Origin: Diphasiastrum complanatum
Taxonomy: Eukaryota > Streptophyta > Lycopodiopsida > Lycopodiales > Lycopodiaceae
NCBI GenBank assembly: GCA_029204225.1
Contig: CM055102.1
Location: 33,578,585-33,642,584 of the forward strand
Length of the DNA: 64,000 nucleotides
Direction of reading: 5' to 3'
Shown: one piece after another, positions 25,301-37,300 of the stretch
How positions within the stretch are numbered: the first letter of the stretch is position 1
Layout: every line of letters starts with the position of its first letter
Program-made: the position numbers and the translations under genes
The notes under the pieces: generated by a model
What the model was told of the DNA's origin: nothing
Seen by the model: only the letters and a program-made list of their open reading frames with translations
Database searches by the model: none

Positions 25301-28300
25301 TGAGTTCTCCTAAGAAGTTGTAGAGATGCAAGTTTCCAATTACAAAGAGCAAAGCATTCAGCTTTGTTTTGCCAAGAAGGTTCCTCTTTTGGAAGCTACG
25401 TGACCAATCTAGCTCTATAAGTGTTTCATAAGGGAAGGAACTAGTGCCCTTGGGTTAGGATACGAATGGCTGGCCTCTGCAACTTTGGATGTGAGCACCA
25501 TAAACCTCCCACCACCACAAAGTGACTTCACAACAAATGTGTCATGTAAGGCATCGACATATTCAAAGAGGCAATGGATGGCCTTTGCAACTTTGGGGTG
25601 TGAGCACCATAAACCTCCCACCATATCTCATCAAAAGTATACTCGCATGTCACAGTAGTGTCTCGCGCAGAAGCAACGAAATGTTGAGGGCTTTTGTTGG
25701 GTTTCGGCGTACAGGACGATGATGAGGCCCTCCACAGGTCGGGGGTCAGGAGGAGTTGCATGTCTCTTCAGAGACCATCTTCAACCTTGGGTCAAGCTCC
25801 TGTACACGGATGAGCATGGTCGCTATATTTGGATTAGAGTAGACCATAAACTGATGCTTGATCAGGATATATTTATGGCCATTTGCTACTTTCCTCCAGA
25901 GACATCAACATTCACTCAGGTTGAGGTGTCACCTTTCATGGACATTTCATCGGACATTGTTAGATACATAGAGCGAGGTTACATCCTTCTAGCCGGGGAC
26001 TTTAATGCCAAGATTGGGTCCAGGCAAACGGAGTTTCATAGTGCCACAGATGATCCACATCGGATACATGCGTTAGATTGGGATGATCTCGGTCTTCGGC
26101 GTCAGTCCACAGATGTAGATGGCCCGATTATAGCATTTGGGGAGCAGCTACGCTAGTTAGGCGAAGCACATGGATTGGCCATTTTTAATGGCACGCTTCA
26201 GTTACCAGGATCAGGGGACTATACTTGCTTCCCGCACAGTGGAGGTCACTGTTGTTGACTACTTCATGGGATCATCGTCTCTCCTTTCCTTTATTTCATC
26301 TCTCTCTGTTCATCGTACCACTCTCTCTGATCACTCATACCTATCACTCTCGATAGGCCACCTCCCCATCACACATACTCCTATCTCACCTCACATTGTG
26401 AAATCGCTGTATCGTTACACCCCAGATAATGCACCACTCTACAGGGAAGCCTTGTTTGATTTACTTGTACATTTTCCTCATGAGCATACTTTAGAAGAGC
26501 AATCTCTTTTTCTAGTCCGAACCATTCACACGGTAGCCTCCATTGCTTTCTCATCCCGGTGACCTGAGCATCAGCGCCGTCATAGACCACACAATCCATG
26601 GTATGACCATGAGTGCATTGACCTTCATCATCACCTAGTTTGGCGGTGATACTATGAAGGTTGACAATCACCGTACTATTATGATCAGCCACCTTTTCGC
26701 CAAAATCTATGTTTCTATTCTACAATCGGGGATCAGTGCAGAGATGGATATCAGATCACTTCATGCTATTGGACAGGCAAGTTTCAGACCGGGATACACT
26801 ACCACCGATCATATCTTCACTTTGAGATCCATTATAGAGGAGGCTAGGGCGAGCGTGTATATTGCTGCTTTGTGGACTTCCGCAAGGCTTTTGACTCAGT
26901 GCCTAGACATCTATTGATATAGCGCCTTTGGGATCAAGGGTTCTAGGAGGATACCATACAGGCAGTAGTGTCATTATACCTGCTGGTTACTGGTCGGGTC
27001 AGACTAGCAGGAGTCCTTTCACTCGAGGTTGAGAGTAATATTTGGGGTAATTAGGGATGTCCACTCTCACCTACACTCTTTGGACTATATATTGCGTGCA
27101 CTAGATTACTGTTGCATGTGGGGTCCCAGTCCATTGCTGATGGATTGCGTGGCCCCAGACTGTCATGCATGCGTCCGCATGTGTATACATGCGTATGCAT
27201 GTGTCCGCATTGGGCATTACTGGCCCTCATACCAACTGCATGGTATGCATGCATGCCTGACTCACACTGTCCTCTGCCCTCTGGTGATTAGTTGTTTCCA
27301 GATATTGGGTCGATACTGTTACAGTCTCGTAACACTCCCTCTCCCTTAAGAACTGTCTTGGTTCTCTAAGACAAAATCTGGATATAACTGTCGAACTATA
27401 CTACCTCTTTCCCAAGTCGCATTCTCAACTGGCTAGTCCTTTCACTTGATTAAATATTCTTGATATAGGGTATGATGAGTCTGCGCCTCCCTAACATTGA
27501 GAACACTTTCTGGCTCATGTGGAAGTTGCTGAGAATCCTCGAGGGGAACTAGAACATTGTCCCTGACTAGATTATCTGATCTAGTTAAAGCCCTTCGTAA
27601 CTGATTGACATGGAAAACTGGATGGACTTTAGTACTGGTCGAGAGTTCTAGCTCATAGAGAACTTTGCCTATTGTCCTAGTAATGGTAAACGGACCACAA
27701 TACCTAGGAGACAACTTAGCACACACTCCTGTTTTGAGGGTTTTAGAGTCATCTGGGACTCGAAGAAAGACTTTCTCACTAGGGGAGAACTGTACATCCC
27801 ATCTGTGTGGATCTGCATACTGCTTAGCTCGATCCTGGGCTTGCCTAATGCTACGCTTAGCATGTTCTACCATCTGGTTTAGGTCTTCTAATTTTGCTGC
27901 TTCAACTTTTTCCTGTTTAAACCGTACTGTTGTGAGTGAGCGTGGCTGAAAACCATATATCAGCATGAATGGGCTGTATCCCGTAGTTGAATGTTTGGTA
28001 CTGTTATAAGCAAACTCTAATATCAAGAGATATTCCTCCCAATTAGTCTGCTTTTTACTGATGTATGCGCGAAGCATATCCTCCAGCACTTGATTTACTC
28101 TTTTTGTTTGACCGTCCGCCGTCTGTGGATGGTCTGAAGTACTCATGTTTGGGTTAGTATGGAGGTGATGGAATACTGCCCTCGAAAAATTTCCATTAAA
28201 CTTAATGTACCGGTCGCTGACTATGCCGGAAGGGAGACCGTATAATTTAAATAGCCCGTCTATAAACAACCTTGCTAACTCTGGAGCTTTGGAATAAAGT

Positions 28301-31300
28301 GAGCCATTTTGGTCAAACGGTCAACTGTGAACCATATAGCATTATGACCCTTTTGGGTCTTGGGTAGTCCTACTATAAAATCCGTGGAAATACTTTCCCA
28401 CTTACCAACTGGTATTTCTAGGGACTGTAACAAACCTCCTGCCTTTAGACGCTCTGCTTTATTAATCTGACACTTCTGGCAACTAGTTACATACTATTGG
28501 ACGTCCTTTTTCATACTAGGCCATAAAAATTGCCTGCGAAGAAGTTCATAGGTCTTTCTGAATTCCTGGGTGTCGCGTAAGAGGATTGTCATGACATTCA
28601 TATAATATTTGGCACCTAAAGTCCTCTAAGTCGGGAACACATATTTTGTTTCTGTAAAGTAGATACTCATCCTGAATGGAATATTGTTTCCACTTGAATC
28701 CTTGAGAACTGGATCCCTCAACCACACTGGTATGCTTGGAATCTACAGACTCAGAATCCTCAACGCAAGCTGGCGTATGCTTGGAACCTTCATCCTCAAC
28801 GAAAGCTGTCGTATACTTGGATGAATTTTCCCCAGGCCTAGGAATTGGTTCAGAAGTCTGTACCTCTCTGTTCTGGACTATTCCAGATTATGGAGAGATA
28901 ATGATCACTCCTACATTTCCCCCTCAAGGACTCGAGTCAGTCATTACAAAACTGGGTAAAACTCAACTCGTTCATTGGCATTCTGCTAAGAGCATCTGCC
29001 ACTATATCGAACTTTCCTTGTCTATATCTGATAGACAAGTCAAATTCCTGCATTAGCTCAGCCCATCGAGCTTTCCGACCTCTAAGCTCAGGCTGATTAC
29101 ACAAATATTTAAGGCTTTCATGGTCAGTCAGTCAGAACCTCAAAGCTAGCACCTTACAAATAATGTCGTGAAGTCTGGCATCGATAATAGAAAAAAGTTC
29201 CTTCTCATAAGCACTGTATCTGGTTTGAGTGGGTTCGAGCTTCTTACTTTCGAACGCTACTGGTCATCCTTTTTTGGTTCAACACCGGACCTACTGCAAA
29301 GTCGCTAGCATTTGTTTCGACGACAAAACGCTGATTTGGGTCTACGACTTTCAGTATTGGTGCTGTAACCAAGGCTGCTTTGAGAGCATCAAAACTCTCC
29401 TGTTGCTCTTGCCCCCAAATGAACTCTTTTCCCTTCCCCTTAAGAAGATTTTGACAAAATCTAAGGCCTAGCTATGGAGTATCATAACAACATAGTAAGC
29501 ACTAATTCTAGCTCTAGAACCCACATGGGTCCTCAACCTACTTGTTATTACTTGCCTAATTAGCACAAGTGGGGTGTACTATGTACATAAATGTTTTACC
29601 CCCATGTCTTATGCACAACGTACAAGTTCCAAGTATACAAGCCTTAAGGGGCAAAATAGGCATTTATTTCAACAGATTTGTAATGGAAACTGCCACTTGA
29701 GCATAATCCTTGACAAATTGTCTGTAATATTCTGAAAGTCCAAGAAAGACCTGAAGATCTATTATACTGTTTGGTCTAGGCCGACTAAATATGGCTTTGA
29801 CCTTACTTGGATCCATCTTAATTCCATCTTTGGATATAATATGGCCCAAATATGCTATTTCTTCGGTAAAAAACTCACATTTAGGTTTCTTTGCGAATAG
29901 CTTATGCTTTCTAAGCAAACGGATTCTGAGGTGAGCCAAATGCTCTTTCTTAGTCTTATTGTACACTAAGATATCATCTAGAAAAACTACCACAAATTTT
30001 CCTAAATATGGTCGAAGAAAGCTGTTCATCGGGGTCATAAAAGTTGCCGGAGCGTTGGTGAGTCCAAAGGGCATCACCTTAGACTCATAATGATCGTGAT
30101 GAGTTCTGAAAGCTGTTTTTGAGACATCTTCCGCCTTAATACGGACTTGATGATACCCCGAATGAAGATCTATTTTATTGACGTATCTGGCCCCGTCGAG
30201 CTCATCAAACAACTCGTCTACCCGAGGCATAGGGTACTTGTTCTTTACTGTGACTTTATTTAATGCTCTGTGGTCTATGAATAAACGCATAGACCCTTCT
30301 TTCTTTTTAAGTAAAAGGACAAGTGTTGCTCAAGGGGAACTGCTTGGTTTGTAAGTCACAAACAAGTACCTCATGCTGATCATCCTCCATAAGCTGAACA
30401 AGCTTTGAGTTGCACACCAAAGGATTGTTGGGAACTCCATGCTTCCCATGCAGATGAACCTCTAGACCATCTAGCTGAAAACTGAGGGTATTATCTTGAT
30501 AATTCCGTTGGAGAGTGGGGCCCATACTATAGAGCCAATCCCTCCCTAGTACTAGGTCGGTACAATCCAAGTGCATGATCTGAAAGTTCAGGTTGTCTTT
30601 ATAATCTTGAATTTCCAGACCTAAATTACTGACCATGGTTTCCCACACTTTCTTATCCGGACCCTTCGCCAAAGAAACTATATACCCATGCTGATTAGGT
30701 GTTTCTGGAAGCTATAGTATCTTGACTAGGGTGTAATTGATGAAATTATGGGTTGCTTCATCATCCACCATTACTTTGACTGATTGATTACCAATTTTCC
30801 CATGCATGCGTACTAGGTCGTGAGGCCCAAAACTGGAGGGTCTCTCTAGCATAGCAGTGGTCAACTGGCAATGGTGCTCATGATCTTCATGGAACACCTC
30901 TATTTCAGTAGGTGCCGAATCAGTGGGGAAACTTACGGGTTGGACTAGGTGTACTTGCTTGTTATCTTTCTTTTTATTGAAAGGTCCTTTAGGGCATTGT
31001 TTGACTATATGTCCTTTACCCATGCAAAAAAAACACAACCTTTCTTGTTTTGCTTTATGTAATCTTCACTTTTTAATAGTTGTATGATTGCAGGGCCTTT
31101 TTGAGGACCTTCATTAGATTTATCAAATTTTTTTCCTTTAAAGAAATTTTTCTTGAAGGAGGAATTTGACTAAGAAGGCTGCTCAGTACTAGACTGTTTG
31201 GCCTTTCGGCTGCCCATTGAATCATCATAGATTTGAGCAAACTTAATAGCCTGTTCTAGATTATTAGGTGAGTTACGCTGAACTTCCACCTTATACTCAT

Positions 31301-34300
31301 CTCGGAGCCCACGGACAAAGCCCCTGACTTTCTGATAGTCATCAACATTCTTAAGTTCAAGGATGTAAAATACATTTTCTTCCCCATCGTCAACTCTTAC
31401 ACTTCGGAATCCCGGCTGGGTTTTGGCTTCCCTATACTGTGATATATATTTAGGGATTTGTCCATGACTAACTTTTCCCAAGCTTCCCAAGCCCTGTCAA
31501 GTTCATTGGCAAACTCTTGTAGGAAGGCTTCCTCGAAAGCCTTCCATCTGGGGGGTGTGCCCTGTCTCCTAGAGGTTTAGCCACCACTTGTAGGCCATGG
31601 GACCTAAGGACAAGCTAGCTTCTAAGGCTTGTAAATGATCTGGAGTCTGTTTCAATGCATGTTGTTCCATTTACTAAGGAAAGTTTAAAGAATATCGGTG
31701 TTTTTGTCCTTTTCTTCTTCGTTAAAGATTGGTGGTTTTAAATCTTTAAATAAACTGGGGTTTATTCTAGTATCTCCCGAAGGGGTAGGAACTGCGGGAG
31801 GTACAGGTAACGGAGTTACAATAGGTACTGAAACTGAAGCTGAAACTGGACTTGAAATTTAAGTAAGAGAGGTACTAAATTAGCAAGCAGGCTTTTAAGT
31901 TCTGCAAATGTCTTATCCTGTTTCATTTGCATGCTGTTTAAAGTCTGTTTTAGATTAGTGACCTCAGTTTCTAATTTCTGATACTTTGTTTTTAGAAACA
32001 GAATCATCTTCATTAAAAGCCTCAAACTCCTCATCAACATCCATTGCTACTTTTCCCTCTTGAAAACGAAGAGCTTCCTCTTAGAGCTCATCGATGGCGT
32101 TTCTTGGGGAAATTGGAGTTTCCTCGAGAGTCGTCATGTTGAAGTTCGAAGAGAGTAGTAAACGTTAAACAAATTAAAAGAAAAAGAGGGAGAAAAAGAC
32201 TTAGCTCTAAGTGAGCCCCTCTCGTCAGTGGAAAATCGAAGAACACTCCTCAGCTTTCGAACGTTTGTGGACGTACAGCTTTTATCTTGCGCCTCAACTT
32301 GCTTGAAAGTGGAATTCCAAATTGCATGCAATGATTCCAATCTGGCCTCTTCGAATAGTTGTAGATCTGGAGTCTTCACAGCTTGCCGGAATAGAAGATT
32401 CGAATCATGCAAGAGTATCAAACAAAAGACCATTTACAGAAATTCGATTGCAAGCATTGTACTGAATTGCATGCAAGCTGGTTGGAAGTCACATGCATGG
32501 AAATCGCTGATAGAAATATAGAGATGGACCACAAATTTGAAGGAAATGGGCTGCCAATGAGTGCACCTAATCATCATTGATAAGAGCAAAAAGGATTGGG
32601 GGAACAAATGCGTTTGATTCAGCTTCTGTCAGCGCTGAAATTTGCCATAAAATGCACTCTTATAGAATGCCCCTCCTAACCCAGTGTGAGTTTGCATGGG
32701 AACGGTAGGTGGGAGTTACTACCAACACCCTTTGTTCCTGCTGCATGCACTAGATTACTGTTGTATGTGGGGTTCCAGTCCATCAATGATGGATTGCATG
32801 GCCCCAGACTGTCATGCATGCATCCGCATGTGTCTGCATGTGTATGCATGTGTTCGCATGGGCATTACCGGCCCTCATACCAACTGCATGGTATGCATGC
32901 ATGCCTGACTCACATTGTCCTCTGCCCTCTGGCGGTTAGCTGTTCCCAGGTATTGGGTCAACACTGTTATGGTCTCGTAACAAGGACGCATTCTGGAGCT
33001 GCATGTTGGAGTGTCTCGACTGTGTTGGCTGGCACAAATCATGTCATAATAGAAAGCATCTCCTTGACCATGAGTGCAGGGGCGGCCGTCAGTCTCGAAA
33101 GAGAGCCCGAAAACCGTTGGCCTTAACATCTGCGATAATTTTTTTTCTCTCAGTCCATTGAATGAGCATCAAGTTTTCATCCATAAAAATAGTAGATCCT
33201 TTCAGGCCACCTCTTTTACATAGAACCTTTTGACGAAGCAAAGCATCCTTGAAACGCAGAAACACTGTGGTGGATTGGAGCTTACCCACCCAAGCAGCAG
33301 ATATGACATCCTCTTTGAGACCAAAGGTGGAATGAATGAAAGCATTTGCTTTAGCCACGAGGTCCTTACTTGCAAAAGCAGCTCCCCTAACTCTGACATT
33401 GAGGGCCTTGAGATCTCTTTTTTGATGTTCTTGAATAGATTCAGAAATAACCTGCTTAGATCCCTTGAGCACATCAGCCCAAGAACTTTTTGATTGCTGA
33501 AATTGCTGCTCCAAGGAGTGAAGCCACTCTTGAAGCTGCTTTGCCATGTCTTCTGAATCTGCATTGCCGCTTTCTTCTTCTTCCTCTTCATCTGATTCCA
33601 ATTCTTTCTTGAGGTAAGTAACATCAACCCCAAGAATGCCAACTTTGCCTTGGAGGACCAAAACCGTATTGTCTAGAGTGGAGATTTGGAATGCTTGTTG
33701 CATGATTAACTCAAGCAAGGATAGATTGGTCTCTTGAAGAGACTCAACAAAGCGAGGGAAACCAGACAAAAAATCAGTTGAAAGAGGCGGAGACAAAGAG
33801 GATGAAGATGAGGGGGTGATAGAGGGAGAGGAAGAAAGAGTAGAGGGGGTAGTGGCAGTAGGAGAAGAGGTAGAGGTTGCAGGAGTGGAGGGTAGGGGTG
33901 AGGAAGAGGAAGATTTATGAGGGGAAGCAGGAGGCGGGGTGTTACGAGCTCGTAACCAGTGCCGAACCCTAGAGAACACAGATAGGTCAGATACCACAGT
34001 CAGGGTCGTGTCCAGCGTACATGACCAACAGGGCAAGACAGTGTGAGTAGTGTGCCCCAGCATGGTCCATAGCCATGGCGGGCCTAACACAGCCTAGGGA
34101 CCCTGTCAGCAGGATAGGGCCCCCAGTTGGGTCCCGACGTGCAGTCGGCCACGTCAGTGCCACGTGGCCGACACTTGGCAGTAGCATGCTACCAATCCTC
34201 ACACTGGGCTAGGAGGGGCTTACTCTATATCAGGGAGTAGGCAAGGTTGGGTGTATCAGTTAGTGTTTGCCCTACTGTGGTGTTAGGACATTGGTATCAG

Positions 34301-37300
34301 AGCCATCTCCATCCTAGGGAAGTTAGTTTTCAGCAGTGGAGAAAGTAGCTAGATTGCTCAGAACTTCTTCAAGTTTTCAGAAATCTACAAAGCAGGGTCA
34401 GCGCTGGAAAATCAGGAGGATACTCAGAAAATCGTGGTGAAAACTTCTGTTTTCTACCTGGGATTTGAGGCAAAATAGAGGTGCAGGTCCAGCGCTGCCA
34501 GATCAGGCTTCAATCCTGATTTTCGAGTGAAATTTTAGCAAGTTCTCAACGTTTCCAGACCAGAAAGGTTGGCATAGGTTTAGCGCTCCCAGAGCTGAGG
34601 AAAAATCAGAATTTGGAACACTTTTTGGGCCCCAAATCAGAAGAAATTGGGCTAGTTAGGTTGCTTCCCAGCCAGCGAGGGTAGGAACTAGTTTGTTCCG
34701 GATTTTTCTTGCACCCTTTCTAGATTTTACTCGACTTCTGGGAAATTTCAGGGCTGCCACAGATCAGCGAGAGGGGATAGCAAAAAAATCTCAGATCTTG
34801 TGCCTGCTATTCGGATTTCTCAGAATCACAGGTCTGAAAGCAGTTGAAGAAGAGCTGAAAGGGCTTTTCTTGATTCTCTCTGTGGAAGTACAGTTCTCAG
34901 AAAGAGCTAAGTTTTCTTTCCCTCCTTGTACAGTTGTAAATTAGTCTTTTAGACTTTTTTTTCCTTCAGAGGTTAAGGTAGCTCTCTTTTATTTTCGAAG
35001 ATGCCACTCCTCAGGGACCTGATCAACCCCCGGAGAGAGGCTTCGACGAACTTGAAATAGAAGCCTTGGAAGGAACCCATGGAAGTGGAAGAACAGGAAC
35101 AGTTCGCCGAAGAACTCGACGAACTGGTTACCAAGGAGCAGTTTCTCCAGTTGGTAACAGAAGTGGATGAACTGAAGTTGGCATTAGCCAATTTCAAGTC
35201 CAGTGTGGACGACTCGTTCGCTGAACTCAAAAATTTGATTTTGAGTTCCGCGAAAGGAAGCCTTCCCTCCACTTCTTAGTTATCCCTTTCTCCACTTCCA
35301 TCAGTTTTGGGTGAGACTTTACAGTCTCACCCCAGTGTCTTTAAAGATTTAAAGCCTCCTACTTTTAATGGGGAAGAGAAGGATAGAAATGCAGATATTC
35401 TACAAACCTTCCTCGGCAAATGGAAGAACAGTCATGCTCTTAAACAGACCCCTGACCATTTGCAAGCTATTGAGGCCAGTCTTTCCTTAGGGCCTATGGC
35501 CTATAAGTGGTGGTTAATTCTCCAGGAGACTGGGCAGACTCCCCGGTCATGGAAAGCTTTTGAAGAAGCTTTCCTAAGAGAATTTCTACCAGAAAATGAA
35601 CTTGATAGAGCCTGGGAAAGAACAGTAATGGATAAATCCCTCATCCAATATATCTCGCAGTATCGAGAAGCAATTTTAAAGATTAAAAATATGGAGACTA
35701 TCAGAAAATTAGGGGATTTGTCCGTGGCCTCAAAGATGAATATAAAGTAGAGGTCCAAAGAAACTCGCCTACTACCCTTGAGCAAGCTCTCAGATATGCT
35801 CAAATCTATGATGATTCAGTGGGTGGGAAGAGGGCGAGACAACAACCACTTTCTGAGCAGCCTCCTCAGAAAGACTTTCAATTTAAAAAGAAATTTTTAA
35901 AAAGAAAGAAAGAAGATAAATTTAAAGGTGAAGCTCCTCAGAAACGCCCTTCACTCATATAGCCCTTAAAACCAGATGATTTTGAGAAAACCAAACAAGA
36001 ACGTTTGTGCTTTGTGTGTATGGGCAAGGGACACACAGTCAGACAGTGTCCCAAGGGGCCTTTCACTAAAAGAGATAAGAAAGATAAAAAACAAGTTCAT
36101 CTTGTTCAAACTGTATGTTTCCCCAGTGACTCGGCAACTTTCGAGATCAAAGTGTATCATGAAGATCATGAACACTGTTGCCAACTAACCTCTGCAATGC
36201 TAGCAAGACCCTTCAACTTTGGGCCGCATGACCTAGTACGTATGCATGGGAAAGTTGGTAACCAGTCAGTAAGAGTTATGGTTGATGATGGGGCAACCCA
36301 TAATTTCATCAACTACCAGAAGTACCTAGTCAGCATAGGTACATAGTTTCATTAGCTAAGGGTGAAGATAAAAAAAATATGGGAAACTATGGTAAGTAAG
36401 TTAAATCTTGGTATTCAGGGGTACCAAGATGAAATAAACTTTCAGATAATGCACCTGGATTGAACAGACATTGTTCTCGGGAGAGATTGGCTCTACAGTT
36501 TAGGACCTTCCCTCCACAGAAACTATCAGGAGAACACCCTCAGCTTTCAGCATAAAGGCCGAGAGATCTAGTTGCATGGGAAGCATGATGTTCCCAACAG
36601 CCCTATGGTCTGCAGTTCAGAGCTCTGTCAGCTAATCAGAGACGAAGACCATCAAGTATTCTTATGTGACTTTCAGTTTATTCCTGAAGTTTCTATTTCC
36701 AGTTCTATTCAGCAGAAAATCAGTAAATTAGAATCTTTATTGTCTAAATTTAAAGATGTTTTTCCTGAAGATTTGCCACATGGTTTACCACCTAGCAGAG
36801 AGGTAGATCATGTAATAGACCTAGTACCAGGTATAGCACCTGTTTCTAAACCTCCGTATCGGGTCAGCCGAATAGAGGATGAAGAAATAACTAGGCAGTT
36901 AACAGACTATCTTGGGAAAGGCCAAATTCAGACCAGTAGTTCACCATGGGCCTCACCAGTCCTATTGGTGAAAAAGAAAGAGGGGTCTATGCGTCTTTGC
37001 GTAGATTACAGAGCCCTCAATAAAGTCACAATTAAGAATAAATACCCTATGCCTCGGGCAGACGAGTTGTTTGATCAACTCGACGGGGCTAAGTTTCTCA
37101 GCCAAATAGACCTCAGATCGGGATATCATCAAGTCCGTATAAAATCGGAAGATGTCTCGAAAACAGCTTTTAGGACTCGTCACGGTCATTATGAGTTTAA
37201 GGTGATGCCATTTGGGCTCACAAATGCTCCAGCTACCTTTATGACCTTGATGAACAGTGTCCTCAGACCATACTTGGGTAAGTTTGTAGTCGTATTTTTA

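Larger units (their letters stand above)
27097..32982 (-). mobile_element. Ty3/Gypsy chromovirus-type element, decayed
   Basis: LTRs are 27097-27334 (3') and 32746-32982 (5'). On the element strand they begin TGTTACGAGAC and end AGTGCA. A polypurine tract (revcomp of CTCCCTCTCCCTT) borders the 3' LTR. gag, zinc knuckle, protease, RT, RNase H, integrase and a chromo-like tail are identifiable, with many stops. No clear initiator-Met primer site was seen beside the 5' LTR. Flanks (TTGCG and AGGAC) do not match. Closely related to the plus-strand element at 33940-39998. Confidence 0.92.

Noticed and set aside
27029-27349. Frames rich in H and C repeated at 32686-33126
   Set aside because: These are translations of the two LTRs of the minus-strand Gypsy element.
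33987-34202. 71-codon minus-strand frame repeated at 39697-39912
   Set aside because: It is the same non-coding LTR sequence in both Gypsy LTRs.
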